Of a stretch of DNA of 64,000 bases, positions 1 through 11,400 are shown one piece after another (within the stretch, counting starts at the first letter, position 1; each line of letters opens with the position of its first letter). The stretch is from Blattamonas nauphoetae (lineage: Eukaryota; Preaxostyla; Oxymonadida), in the NCBI GenBank assembly GCA_033064195.1, contig JARBJD010000303.1, forward strand, positions 25,013 through 89,012. Direction: 5' to 3'. The notes under the pieces were generated by a model that saw only the letters and a list, made by a program, of their open reading frames with translations, searched no databases and was not told the origin of the DNA. Made by a program: the position numbers and the translations under genes.

Positions 1-548
1 TAAAAGATTCCAGTATCGATGTCGATGCCACTTTTGAGAGGAGTTGGTTCGCCAAATGGTTGTTGAGATTGTAACTTTCTGTATAGGCGATCAACGGAAA
101 TGTTTCGCGAATTGAAGCACATACAAGAGGACAGTTGCACAGATTCACCAAGCTGAACGAGTATCGATCCTTCATTGTTCATATGGACAGAATGAGTTTC
201 ACATTCGAAGAATCTATCTTTGGGATGCAATTCAGATAAAATGTCCGGTACTACTGCAGAATACACGAATTGAAGGGAGTTTGGCAGTTTTCTCGGTCTC
301 CAGATCATGGTTTGCAGAGAAAGAGGAAGCCGAGAATCGGATCGTTCGGAACGGGCTTCGGTCTCCAGAAGGAAACACGTAAAAAGATTGAATGTTGTCT
401 GAAATCACATCAAAACATGGCTAGTTTAAGAAACGTTCCCTTCAGTGATTCGGAGTAAACTAGTTCTGTGTCGGTAGAATTGAGAAATTGAAGTAAGGGA
501 CAACCAGATTTCCTGATGACCTCCTTCGCGCACGGTTACTGAACCCAT
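1..548 (-). CDS. Unknown protein, 5' part, runs off the left edge
   Basis: A minus-strand gene can be read from an ATG at 548-546. Exon 1 is 548-435 (38 codons). A 36 nt GT-AG intron follows at 434-399, in phase 0, and exon 2 runs open from 398 to the window edge (over 130 codons). The protein begins MGSVTVREGGHQEIWLSL and continues with mixed helix/strand composition (for example FVYSAVVPDILSELHP). No signal peptide or membrane segment is seen, and I do not recognise the family. The open frame across a plausible short intron and the protein-like composition support it. Its start lies about 35 bp beyond the stop of the next minus-strand gene, so the two are tandem. Spurious reading is possible but unlikely at this length. 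Confidence 0.55.
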
Positions 549-583
549 TCCGAAAGAAACCCTCAAATAAATTCAGGTGTTCG

Positions 584-3274
584 TCATTCATCATCCCACT
601 CTCTTTCTCTCCACACATTTGCATCCAAGACTCTCAACAAACTGTCAAACTCCCAACAGTCCTCGTCAAAATGAAAGATAATGTCTGTGAGAGGGAACAA
701 TTGTTCCACAAAATCACTATATCCTTCTTCATGGCGACTTCTCATCATAACCATGAAAGAGATCCTTCTCCTTCGGAAGGTGCGATTGAATGCGCACAAA
801 TGATGGACAAGAGATGTGAGGTGATGTTCTCGTTCATATGATCGGATCAGAGCCTGATGGAATCCGCGTTTTTCCACGAAATCCGAAAGAGAAGGTGAGA
901 CAGATTCTAAATTCAGAACATAGAACAAGAACTCCACCACTTCCTTGTTCCATGCCTCATCGTCGGTCGGAAACGAGTTGAGCGTTGAGATGATGACTGG
1001 TGTACAGGGTGTCAGCAACTTGTCCCATATGCTCTGCACGTGTGGGTGACTGGAGTGACCGGAAGAGAGCGACAGTGGCTGAGAGAGTTCAGTACGGTAG
1101 CGATACAGGCAGTGAGGGATGTAGAGTAGAACAGTTCTGTGAAAGAGGGCGATGGCATTTCTCTTTTGTTCTTCATCTTCGTTGTCTTTCAGTAACTCAG
1201 ACTGCGAATGGAAGTGTTTGAGAATGTTGACAATGAAGTCGGCTTCGGTGAAGTCTCTGACGAATATGTGATTGTCATGAGTAATGATCCGTTTCACGAC
1301 AAGAGACGCAGCATCGCGGATGAAACTGTTTGGAGAAAGAAGGAGAGGTGGAAGCGAAGAAGCAGCAGTTTGAACGAATTTCGAGTTTGGGATGATCCAG
1401 AATCGATGGGGATCAGAGTCGGAAACATTACCCACATCGGCAGGATCGATGCCGAGTGATTTGAGGAGAAGATGGATGGAAGACAGGACTGGTTGTGGCG
1501 GGGAGGGGTGAGCGAGGATGAACGAAGAGAGAGATGACAGGGCAATGTCGGCGTCTTCCGTCGATGGTGCCCAGAACACGTTCATCTTCAGGAACGCTGG
1601 GACATCTGTGATATCATCTCCGCACACAAGTTCAATCGCCTCCCTCCGAACATCCTCCCACACTCCTTCAAAAAAATAAGTCGTCGCTGGATGATCGAAC
1701 GGTGTTTCCAAGTATGACAAGTGTAGAAGTTCATACGATGAGCGGGCTTGATGGACGAGAGATGGCCGAGCGGGCACAAACACAGATTCCAGAACGCGAG
1801 TCCGAAGAGCTTCTAACAACTGTTCGTTTTTTGAGTCGGGGTATTCAAAACTTGGCCTTTTGGGCATGTGGTGAACAAATCGATGCACAATCCAACAAAT
1901 AAAGTCGTGAAATCGATGTTTGTGTTCAGAATGTGGAATTCCAAGCTGATGAGCTGTGTCGACAAGCTCAGCCACAAACCCGTTCTTCGCGAGATTGTCC
2001 AGGTTCCAAACATTGTACGGGAAGACACTGTCAAACAAATGAGTCGTGACCATCCGAACATCACAGCTTGAAGAGACGGACGAGAGAACGAAGAGCTTTG
2101 CCATCGACGAGAAGAGGTCAGTTCCTGCTTCGATGTGGGTGCGGATGTTGCTGTGGAGTGTGCAGAAATGATGTTGGAAAGTGACGATGAATATGACGAA
2201 GTCAACAACTTGTGAAGGCGAGGGGGTTGGTCTGGATTGGAGGAAGACATTAGCTGAGTCCAACAGTGGAACAAGGTCTGAAGGGGTCATGGCAGAGTGG
2301 AGAGGAGTGGTGACGAAAAGAGGAACTGGTCCGTCTTCCACAAACCCCTCGTTCCTTCTCTCCTCTCGCACTTGCTGCATCACATCAGAGATGAATGTGA
2401 TTAGAAGATCAGTGTAACAAGCATTGTAGACTGAAATTCGAAGAAAGAAGAGAACTGGGAAGTATTCAATGACATCTTCCATGATATTTTCGTCTGACAT
2501 GTAAAAGTATGAATCAAATCGATGTCTCTGTCGGATCTGAGATATGCTGGATGAGAAAGTTGTGGGATTTTTGAGATGAGCAACGAGAAATGGGCGAAGA
2601 GGGGTGAAGAGGTTGCGATCGAGGAATCGGGGGTCAGGACGAGGGCCTTCTGGATTGTACCAAGGAAAGGAGATGAAATGGGTGACGAGCAATTTGGCGA
2701 GGACAAAGAAGAAGGATTCGTGAAGAGGGTGGGAGAGGGGAGTGGAGAGAAGAGTGGGCATATCCAGAGCGGAGAAAATCGAAGGAATAATTCCACGTTT
2801 CAACAAATCGAATCCACTGTCTGAGGAGAGGTAGGGCCACTCAGCCAACATAATGTTGAAAACAGCAGTGGTGAGGGGTGGATCACGGATGGACAGTAAG
2901 ACATGCCACGCTGTTCCAAGATTGAATGTGAGACCATTGCGTCGATTAACGGGAAGGAAAAAGCGAGGCTTTGGCAGGCGGAGGTGATTGGTACACAGTC
3001 GCTGATGGATTTGCGAGAAAATGAGAACAATTCGTTCGAGAATATCACAGGTGAGATGGCTCCTGTCGCGAAGAAAAGCTGATATTTTGGCAAAACAGTT
3101 GCGGATTTCATCGTCTGAAGGATAATATCTTCCGATATCGACGTCCAGGAACGATGGGAGAGTTGGTATTGTTGAGGGACGAACAGGACTCTTAGAATGT
3201 GAATTACTTGATTGGAAGACATAATATGAAGATGATGAGGATGAGGGGTCAATCGAAATGAGCTTTGAGATCAT
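584..3274 (-). CDS. Large alpha-helical protein of unknown function (896 aa)
   Basis: This uninterrupted 896-residue frame begins MISKLISIDPSSSSSSYYVF. The Ser-rich head is followed by long, regularly spaced amphipathic helices rich in Leu, Phe, His and Pro, the look of an armadillo/HEAT-like solenoid, but no repeat could be aligned with confidence. Acidic patches occur (DNEDEEQKRN) and the end is a charged tail with WEREWDDE. No catalytic motif, signal peptide or convincing membrane span is visible. It is head-to-head with the poly(A) polymerase gene across about 210 bp, so the two may share a promoter region. The function is unknown, and a solenoid scaffold is only a guess. Confidence is high that the frame is real because its length is far above chance. 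Confidence 0.75.
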   Translation of the reverse strand: MISKLISIDPSSSSSSYYVFQSSNSHSKSPVRPSTIPTLPSFLDVDIGRYYPSDDEIRNCFAKISAFLRDRSHLTCDILERIVLIFSQIHQRLCTNHLRLPKPRFFLPVNRRNGLTFNLGTAWHVLLSIRDPPLTTAVFNIMLAEWPYLSSDSGFDLLKRGIIPSIFSALDMPTLLSTPLSHPLHESFFFVLAKLLVTHFISFPWYNPEGPRPDPRFLDRNLFTPLRPFLVAHLKNPTTFSSSISQIRQRHRFDSYFYMSDENIMEDVIEYFPVLFFLRISVYNACYTDLLITFISDVMQQVREERRNEGFVEDGPVPLFVTTPLHSAMTPSDLVPLLDSANVFLQSRPTPSPSQVVDFVIFIVTFQHHFCTLHSNIRTHIEAGTDLFSSMAKLFVLSSVSSSCDVRMVTTHLFDSVFPYNVWNLDNLAKNGFVAELVDTAHQLGIPHSEHKHRFHDFICWIVHRFVHHMPKRPSFEYPDSKNEQLLEALRTRVLESVFVPARPSLVHQARSSYELLHLSYLETPFDHPATTYFFEGVWEDVRREAIELVCGDDITDVPAFLKMNVFWAPSTEDADIALSSLSSFILAHPSPPQPVLSSIHLLLKSLGIDPADVGNVSDSDPHRFWIIPNSKFVQTAASSLPPLLLSPNSFIRDAASLVVKRIITHDNHIFVRDFTEADFIVNILKHFHSQSELLKDNEDEEQKRNAIALFHRTVLLYIPHCLYRYRTELSQPLSLSSGHSSHPHVQSIWDKLLTPCTPVIISTLNSFPTDDEAWNKEVVEFLFYVLNLESVSPSLSDFVEKRGFHQALIRSYEREHHLTSLVHHLCAFNRTFRRRRISFMVMMRSRHEEGYSDFVEQLFPLTDIIFHFDEDCWEFDSLLRVLDANVWREREWDDE

Positions 3275-3485
3275 CTGTTAAGAGAAAAAACGAAGTCGAA
3301 ATTGTGAGAATCAGGAAGAGTCGAGTGAAGAAAGACCATTGATAAAAATGGGAGAAATGAAGAATATAGAAAGTAAACAATAAAATAAATGATAAAAGAA
3401 AGATACAGCGTGAATCAGCAGGTCTGAAAAGAATGATGATGGTTTGCAGATTTTGATCTTTGTTTTTCGTGCCTGGATCACAACC

Positions 3486-6400
3486 ATGATTCACACACCG
3501 AGTTTTTTCAACTTGGGTCAAGCATCAAAGGGAATCTGTCTCCCTGGAACACCTTTGCACTCATTTTCTCAGGTGATCCACATTCAACGAGCTAACGCTC
3601 AGATTCGAACGTCATCGGAGTTCTTTTCAAATCAAGACGAGGTTGCTCATCGATTTGCACTTGTTTTTCGAGAAAACGACGATGAAATGTTCTCAAGGCA
3701 CTCTCACTCCACAGATGGAATCTCAATTCATTTAGAACCAGCCCAATACAAGACGATATTGAACAGATATACCTGGGCACTGGAGCATGTGAACGAATAT
3801 GTTCTGTGTGAAGATCCACTCGATGCACTTTCTGCCGAAATTTTAGACTTCACGCAATTCATGTCACCCACATTGGCGGAATATCTATTCCGTCGACAGA
3901 TCGTTGACAGGATCTCGGGGATTGTTCATTCGATCTCAAAGAAAGGGGAGGTCCATGTATATGGGAGCTGTTCGACAGGCCTCTTCCTCCCTCAAGCCGA
4001 TATCGATCTGACGATATTAGGTCTTCCGAATGGACTCCCATCATTCTTTGTTCGGCAACCGATTTCACTTGACGTTCCGTCACTTTCATTCAGTTCGACG
4101 CTATCAATGAAACAGCCATCACAAATCCTGAACCCAGGCGGATTGACACTAAGTGGAGTGAATCTCTTCCATTTAACAGCATCCAATCTTCCATATGCAT
4201 CGTTGCATCCACAGTTCCAAATGATCTGTGGTCAGAATGCAACAATGACCCTTCATCAACTCCATGGGAAGATTCTTTCAGAAGCGAGCACATCCGAAAC
4301 ATTGTTCCTTCCAAACGCAAAAGTGCCTGTGTTGAAGCATATTGATAAATCGAGCCGCTGGAACATCGATATCTCGTTGAATGGGATGAATGGAATCATC
4401 AATTCTTTCATCGTCAGAGATTTTCTCTATGCTGACCATAAGCCCCATCCTGCAGCCCAAATTCCACTGAATATCCCAGAAATCAGCACGGACGCCGATG
4501 GCTCGATAATATTTGTTCCTCAAGCGAAACACATCTCGTCCGATATTTCTGACTCACCAACCATGGTCTCAGACGTCCTTCTTGGAACAAACTCCCATAT
4601 TCAGGAAGAAAGGAACATGAAAAGGAGAAAAACGAAAGGATATTCCACAAAGGAGTTGTACAAACACATTAGACCTCTGATCATTGTTTTGAAGAGCTAT
4701 TTGATGAAGGAACGGCTCTCAGAGACGTATCATGGTGGAATGGGAAGCTACCTTCTCTCTCTTCTTGTTATCTCGCATTTACAGATGTTTAAGCGGAACT
4801 ATCAATCTGCGCAAAACTCGCCGCAAGATCCGTTCCCATCATCAGAAGCACCGTCATTAGGTCGTCTTTTAATAACATTTTTCCATCTTTACGGCCTCCA
4901 ATTTGATTACCTCCGAAATGGAATCTCAATTCGCAACAACGGATTCTATTTCAACAAAGAAGAATGGAGGGAAGGCATCTTCAACCCCGCCCTTCCCTCG
5001 CCAGCAAACTCAGCTCGGCCGACCACCGATTTCTTCCCCGAGCGCACCACCAGCCGCACAGGCACTCCAATCTCGCGAAATGGTGCTGAAACTCCGACCT
5101 CAATCGTGACACTGGGAAGCTATTTGGGAAATGAGAAAGAAAACAGATTGTGCGTGGAAGATCCACAGAGACCAGATTTTGATGTTGGGAGGGGATGTTT
5201 CCAATTTGTGGAGGTCAGGGCAGCGTTTGAACGGGCGTATTTGGCACTTTCGACGGGGTTTGTGCTGCATCGGAGAGTGTGGGAGTGCATTGGGGAGGAG
5301 AGGAAGAAGCGGAAAGAGAGGGGGATCGGAAGGAAGGATGATTCACGCGAGGAGGAGAAAACAGAGAAGAACACAAAAGAGCAAGAGGAGGAAGGGATGA
5401 GAGAGAGTCAAGACAACAGCGTGATTGACATGGTCACCACTCCCCCACCAACCAAATCCTTCACCACACATTCCTTCAACATCGCCTCCAAATCGCCCTC
5501 CCTGACAGACTGGCAAGTGAGCGGGTCAGAGCGAGTCTCGCTTGATGTCCAGCTTCGTCCCACGCTGCTCGGAAGGATTCTGCAGGTTGACGTGAAGTTT
5601 CGAGATTGGCGAGACAAGCTTAACACAACTCTGATGAAGAAGATGAAGGCCGAATGGCTGCAAAACGAGGACTCTCTTGAAGAAAGAATGGAAGACGTTC
5701 ATGCAAACCCGATTCCGAAATCGACTTCATCCCTCTCCATCTCCACTGTTCCCGTCTCGCCGTCCCCAACTCATCTTTCATCCCCGCCACCAGCCCCATC
5801 CCCCATCCCTTCCTCTTTCACGTCTTACCTGGACTCTCTCATCGTCTCTATCCAAAACTCTCAATTCGAGTGGGAATTACAGAACGCAGATGTGCTCTTC
5901 GCTGATTTCTTCGTCTCGTGCACAGCAGCCCCATCCGTACTCCCGCAGTGCTTCATCTCGAACTCGATTGGAGTGTCGGAAGCTCGTCCTGTTCTGACGC
6001 CACAAGAAGCCTTCGACGAGTTGAGGGGAGTTCGAGACGAGATGATTGAGATGGAGGCGAGGGAAGACGAGGAAGAGGAAAGGAAGAGGGAGAAGAGAAA
6101 GAAAGGGAGAGTCCTGGACGACGAAGAGAGTGACCCCATTTCTGACCAAACAGCGAATCATTTCACGTCGTACGTGCCCCGTTTCAGTACGTCCCCCAAT
6201 CCGTACTCGCTCCTCAACTCGTCCCCACACCCACTCCCACCTTCCTTTGCAGCTTCCCATTCACCAAACTCGTTCACAACAGGCCTGGCTCCATCGGCTC
6301 CTCTCCCAGCTCACTCGTTCTCCTCTCTCCTTCTCGTCAAGCATCCAGTTCTCTCTCCGCTCCTCTCCACTCTCATCACAAACTCTGCCAATGTCGTCCA

Positions 6401-7661
6401 ACAGGCACCATCGACGTCACACACACCGACGCTCCCTCGCTCGAGAACTCCGACTACCGAACCGCCCATCAGCACAACTCCAACATTCTCGTATCCGCTC
6501 CATTTTATGAGCCAGTTCTCGCCGTCGATGGAGAGGAAGCAACCGCCAGTGAAGTCGGTGCTGAATCCAGCGACACAGCCATTCAGACCCCGAATGAGTG
6601 TGAAGAAGGAGGAAGGGAAGAAGGTGGTGAAAGAGGAGAAGTCGCCTGAGAAAGAGAAGAAGCAGAAGGAAGACGAACTGAAGTCGAAAGAAGCAGAACA
6701 GAAACTGGATGAGACCCGATCGGCACTCCAACCACTCGAACCGGAACAAACCTCCCACTTCACTCCACTCAAACCCAAAGCTCAACCCTCCATCTCTCCC
6801 ACTCTCCAGCCACAACCCTATCGGCCTGGGGATGCACACGTTCCAACGTCACCTTCGGAGCCAACACCAAAACAACACATGACACCGATCGCTAAACCCT
6901 CCCCACAGATGATTCCATTCGACTCGTCTCAGCCATTCTTCACTGATCAGGACTCGATTCTGGCGACAGCACTGAGCCATCACTCACCAACACTATTTGC
7001 TCCTCCTAGCGATCGGCCAGAACTGCCTCTGTTCTCGCTGGAAGAGAGAAACCAGACGTCGCCTGTGCCAGGCACCAGTCCCACACCGTCTCCAACACCA
7101 GGCTTCCCACTCACCTCACTCGCTCCTCAGTTGTATTCGCAGGATGACACACCGAAGGCAGAGAGGATGAGTGGGAAGGAGAAGATGGAGCAAGTTGTGA
7201 CGATTCAGAAGAACGCGAAATTAACACAGACTGAGCAGGCGAGCAAGGAACATGCATCCACTGTCTCTGAGGATGGATTGGCACAGTCAGTGACTCCAGA
7301 TCGAACATCCACCCCCGAACAAGACTCGAATCAACAAGAAACAAGCCCTCTTGAGTTTGACAGACAAATCTCGATGCGCCTCTCTCGGACAGCTGAAGGA
7401 AGTTCAGAAGTGAAGGTTCGGATTGAGATTGAAGAGACATCAGCGTTTTCGAGTTTGGAGGAGATGCAGGCGGCGATTCTGAGAGAAATGGAGGGGACGG
7501 GATTCGAAGGAGATTTCGAGATCGAGTTTGCCGAAGAAGAGGAGGAGGAAAGCGAGGATGCGGCTGGAGATGGAAGGGATGGGGAAGAGGGAGAGGAGAG
7601 GCAGGAAGGAACGGAGGGACAAGAAGATGTGGACTCAACGAAGAAGAGCGATATGCCTTGA
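3486..7661 (+). CDS. TRF4/PAPD5-like non-canonical poly(A) polymerase with long Ser/Pro-rich tail
   Basis: It is predicted to add short A tails to RNA for nuclear surveillance (TRAMP-type activity) or a related nucleotidyl transfer. From the ATG at 3486 the protein has 1,391 residues. The family signature LSAEILDFTQFMSPT precedes the nucleotidyltransferase core. The core has VYGSCSTG near residue 158, the metal-binding ADIDLT with its DxD near 172, and the third carboxylate in NIDISLNGMNG near 293. The central domain KSYLMKERLSETYHGGMGSY and the PAP-associated segment LGRLLITFFHLYGLQFDY follow. After about residue 700 it is low-complexity Ser, Pro and Glu with acidic blocks, far longer than usual for the family (roughly 600 residues). 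The frame is open upstream without an earlier ATG; a 5' exon cannot be excluded. Family call is strong, the exact paralogue (TRF4 or another) less so. Confidence 0.88.
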   Translation: MIHTPSFFNLGQASKGICLPGTPLHSFSQVIHIQRANAQIRTSSEFFSNQDEVAHRFALVFRENDDEMFSRHSHSTDGISIHLEPAQYKTILNRYTWALEHVNEYVLCEDPLDALSAEILDFTQFMSPTLAEYLFRRQIVDRISGIVHSISKKGEVHVYGSCSTGLFLPQADIDLTILGLPNGLPSFFVRQPISLDVPSLSFSSTLSMKQPSQILNPGGLTLSGVNLFHLTASNLPYASLHPQFQMICGQNATMTLHQLHGKILSEASTSETLFLPNAKVPVLKHIDKSSRWNIDISLNGMNGIINSFIVRDFLYADHKPHPAAQIPLNIPEISTDADGSIIFVPQAKHISSDISDSPTMVSDVLLGTNSHIQEERNMKRRKTKGYSTKELYKHIRPLIIVLKSYLMKERLSETYHGGMGSYLLSLLVISHLQMFKRNYQSAQNSPQDPFPSSEAPSLGRLLITFFHLYGLQFDYLRNGISIRNNGFYFNKEEWREGIFNPALPSPANSARPTTDFFPERTTSRTGTPISRNGAETPTSIVTLGSYLGNEKENRLCVEDPQRPDFDVGRGCFQFVEVRAAFERAYLALSTGFVLHRRVWECIGEERKKRKERGIGRKDDSREEEKTEKNTKEQEEEGMRESQDNSVIDMVTTPPPTKSFTTHSFNIASKSPSLTDWQVSGSERVSLDVQLRPTLLGRILQVDVKFRDWRDKLNTTLMKKMKAEWLQNEDSLEERMEDVHANPIPKSTSSLSISTVPVSPSPTHLSSPPPAPSPIPSSFTSYLDSLIVSIQNSQFEWELQNADVLFADFFVSCTAAPSVLPQCFISNSIGVSEARPVLTPQEAFDELRGVRDEMIEMEAREDEEEERKREKRKKGRVLDDEESDPISDQTANHFTSYVPRFSTSPNPYSLLNSSPHPLPPSFAASHSPNSFTTGLAPSAPLPAHSFSSLLLVKHPVLSPLLSTLITNSANVVQQAPSTSHTPTLPRSRTPTTEPPISTTPTFSYPLHFMSQFSPSMERKQPPVKSVLNPATQPFRPRMSVKKEEGKKVVKEEKSPEKEKKQKEDELKSKEAEQKLDETRSALQPLEPEQTSHFTPLKPKAQPSISPTLQPQPYRPGDAHVPTSPSEPTPKQHMTPIAKPSPQMIPFDSSQPFFTDQDSILATALSHHSPTLFAPPSDRPELPLFSLEERNQTSPVPGTSPTPSPTPGFPLTSLAPQLYSQDDTPKAERMSGKEKMEQVVTIQKNAKLTQTEQASKEHASTVSEDGLAQSVTPDRTSTPEQDSNQQETSPLEFDRQISMRLSRTAEGSSEVKVRIEIEETSAFSSLEEMQAAILREMEGTGFEGDFEIEFAEEEEEESEDAAGDGRDGEEGEERQEGTEGQEDVDSTKKSDMP

Positions 7662-8464
7662 ACGCCTTCTCTGTGATTCTGCATGTGTATCTTTATTTTC
7701 AGCCAATCGACAAAGAATCGATGATTTGAAACGTAATCATTGATATTTTCTTCTTTGAAAGTATCTTGCAACCTCGTTCTTGTTTTCCTGAAGGAAGATT
7801 AAGACTCTTTGAGAATCGCGACTCGTCGTTTCTCCATTATTCACTTCACTTTGGATCTGAATCTCGATGAAACACCTGCGGAGAAAAGTCAGGAACAGAC
7901 AAAATCTGAATCAGGATATGTATCCTCGAATACAACTCTGGATCTATTTGTGCCCCTGCTTGAGACGGGAGATGAAGAGTCCTTGACGAGGGTGTTGACG
8001 AAATGTTTGCAAAGCACGCGTTTCGTCATCTGATAAGTTACTCTTGCCACCGAGCATGAAGCGAAGTCGTTTCAATGAATAATGATCTCCACTCTCATAA
8101 TGGGCGGCTTGGAAATGCTACGAACGATTCGTCAGAAAATGAAACTGATTGGTGAACAATAAACTGTGAAAAATACAACGATCAAGTAGTGAAAAGAAAA
8201 AATCTATTTTGAAGAGAACGGAAAGGACCAATATATGAGAATGAGAGAGAAAAGTTGAAAGATTTGTTTTTGGCGAATATATTGAGAAATCGGTAACGAA
8301 TTAAAAAACGGCAAGGAAAAGCTCCTTAAAAGTTGTGTGGAATTTCGACCATCGATAGATATCGGGTGTTAGCGCAACAACGAGTGTGAGGAACGCCTGT
8401 CACCAGCAGAATGGTCTGATCGGATCGATCGTCACAGCCAAAATCCACTCATCTCATCATTCCC
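7662..8464. other. Intergenic region with one weak small ORF
   Basis: About 800 bp separate the poly(A) polymerase stop from the next gene. A 74-codon frame at 7809-8033 on the plus strand (contains LDLFVPLLETGDEESLTR) is the only protein-like stretch. It has no recognisable domain and may be chance or a remnant. The rest is AT-rich with no clear repeat or RNA gene. Confidence 0.3.
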
Positions 8465-11400
8465 ATGGAATCACTCCATGATTTCATCAAGGAACTAGTT
8501 TGGTCAACACCAATCGGTATCATTCGTTACTCTGCTATTTTTTAAATCAATAAATGAAAACATTCTTTATGAAGATTGATGTCGATCTTCTGATATAATA
8601 TTTCCTGATATTATCATCACCTATCCTCATTACCGTATTTTTTACTCGTCCACTTTTAGGATGGAACATGATTGGACATGCCGATGCTGAAGGCTCTCCG
8701 GACAACTTAATGTCCTTCCAAATCACTCAAGTCCTTCTTCTAGCGTCTCCTTATGAGCTTTTCTTGATGGAGGATGAAGGTATTTCCTCATTCTTTCCTT
8801 ATCTCCATCAAGTTGACCCATCGATGCCGTCTCCATCAGGAAATGCTGAAGTGGTCATTCAATCATCACCATTCATCACCCGTGTATCAACATTGGCGCA
8901 GGCTGAAGAAGCTGTGAAGAAAAGGCATTTCGACATGATTGTAACACTAAGTCAGTTCAATGACGATGGGATGATAAAAACTGTTTGACCCGCTCTCAAA
9001 CTCTCTTCCATTTCCTCTTTTTGTGATTTCTCTCTCCGTTCTTTTCCATTTATCTGGTACACCATTCTTCAATCTTTCGTCCAGGTTTCAACACTACGCC
9101 AACTCGCAGGTCCCTCAGTCCCTCTGTTTCCACTCTGTACCACCCTTCTCCCAGAGGTCACATCTTTTCCACCTCCAGCAACTGGAAACCAACCGAAACA
9201 AGACCCGAATGTATCGTCAGTCCTTCCTTCATCGTCACCACCTCTCCTCTCGTCTCCATTTGATGTGCAATCGACAAATTCCCCAGTGCCATCTTTTCCA
9301 CCACATGCTCACCTCGAATCTCATCAACCAGCATCCCAACAAACACCTTCCAATCCTCTCCGGCCTTATCTCGCTCACACTCCTGAAATCGGTCCGTTGG
9401 CAATTCCCTCTGTCTGGAAATGGAATGGCTCTGCCCTTATCTTCAGTACTTTGATGAAAATGGTTGAGGACGCGCACAATGTTCAAGATGATGTCACACT
9501 CGGATCGAGTGTGATAGTCTATGTCGAACACAATCCCACATTTTACTCATTTCTCATCCCGTATATCTACCAACTCCTCGAAAAGAGAGATCAACCTCCT
9601 CCTTCAAGACAGGCAGAAATCTCGACGCAGCATTCAGTCTTCACACAGGCCGCTCGCCCCAAGATAATTCATTGCTATACTTTTGAAGAAGCAGTGAGTG
9701 TTATTTTACAGTATCGTCATGCGATTCTGGGACTTATTTGCGATAAACACATCGTCTGTTCAAATCCTGCAAATGCTCGCGATCCTCCTCCACACGATAC
9801 CTCCACCTTCCCTCTCCATTCCATGCATCCCATGCGTTTTGGGGGTGGTTTTGAACTTCGTCAACTCCTTAAGGGCCTTGGTTCAAGCCTATTTCTCACC
9901 AGTGACAATCAACCACCAATGTCACCATTCCCATACGATCGATATCTCCTTCCACCTCGCCGCTCAACGCCTTCCACACCGAGCTCAGGAAAGAGAATGC
10001 TAAATGGTTCCCAACAACTGGTTGGAGGAGGCCAGCCTGTTGGAAGTCCAACGCTCGGATACTACCCACTCCCATCATCATCTCCAGGCCTAACCCCTAC
10101 CCAGTCCGTCCCATCAACCAAACCACTGTTTTCACTTCCTTCATACACTCCAACCATTCACTGGCTCTCCAAACGATCCCAGCATCTCAAAACGTATGTC
10201 TCCCGCTTCCTCCTCGTCCACTGCGGGCTTGGCCCATTTGTATTCTGTGACCCAATGACGAGAGTCATGCTGGAGTCTGCTTACACAATGGACGACCTCT
10301 TCACGCAGATTCAGAAGATGCCCGCAGATTGTGTCCGATTCCACTCCGTCCGGAACGATTTCTCGAAATGGCTGTTTGCGCACGGTGAGGGAGGACTGAG
10401 TCTGATCCTCCGTTCATTCAACGCAGAATCGAAGGAGTTTGAAGCACCAACGGCAGCGGAGAGAAGCAAGAAAATGTGGGAGTTCCTTCAGTCGGCCTAT
10501 GCCATCTACCGCACTCGCCACACGATGGGCATCGCTCGCCCTTTCTCCCAATCCATCCTCGACACCGAATCCTCCTTCTTTATCAAAGTCGGAAGCGGGT
10601 CGCTTGGAGGAAAAGCTCGTGGGCTGCTGTTCCTCGAGAGGCTGCTCGCCATCCGAAGGCACCACTTCGCAGGATACAACGTCCGACTCCCCAAAACCCT
10701 CGTTCTCGCGTCGGGCTGTTTTGAGGAGTTTGTGGGAGACAACGAGCTGTGGGTGTTGGTCGGAGAAAGGAAGACGAGGAGGGCGAGGGAGGACGACGAA
10801 GGAGAGAAGAGAATGCGGAATGAAATCTCGATGGTCACCGACGAGGAGATCGCGTCTCGCTTTCTGGCTGGAACGATGTCACCCACACTCGTCGAGCAGA
10901 TCCGGGCTTTCATGCTCTCCCTCCACACTCCCATCGCTGTCCGCTCGTCCGGTCTTTTGGAAGACTCTCGCCACCAGCCACTCGCTGGCATCTACGCCAC
11001 GCACATGGTCCCCAATTCGGTGCATGCGGAGGAAGAGTTCCGATTGGAGCAGCTCGTGTCAGCAATCAAACTTGTCTGGGCGTCGACCTTCTTCAGAAAC
11101 GCGAGGGACTACCTGTCAGTTGTGGGGCTGTCGCCGAGTGACGAGAGGATGAGTGTTGTCCTTCAGGAAGTGATCGGCCAGCCGCACAACGAGAAGAGGT
11201 TCTATCCCGACGTGTCAGGCGTCGTGCAGTCTGTCAACTTCTACGCAATCGAAGGAATGAAGCCCTCTGACGGACTCTGCACCATCGCTCTCGGTCTGGG
11301 CAAGACTGTCGTCGACGGAGGTTCATGCTACAGATTTAGTTTGGGCCGGCCGGAAGTGAGCTACCTCTTCGGCGTGCAGGACTACATGCAGAAGACGCAG

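Noticed and set aside
6311-7771. Antisense ORFs opposite the Ser/Pro/Glu-rich tail of the poly(A) polymerase
   Set aside because: GA-rich coding sequence gives open CT-rich antisense frames; compositions are low-complexity and no motif is present.
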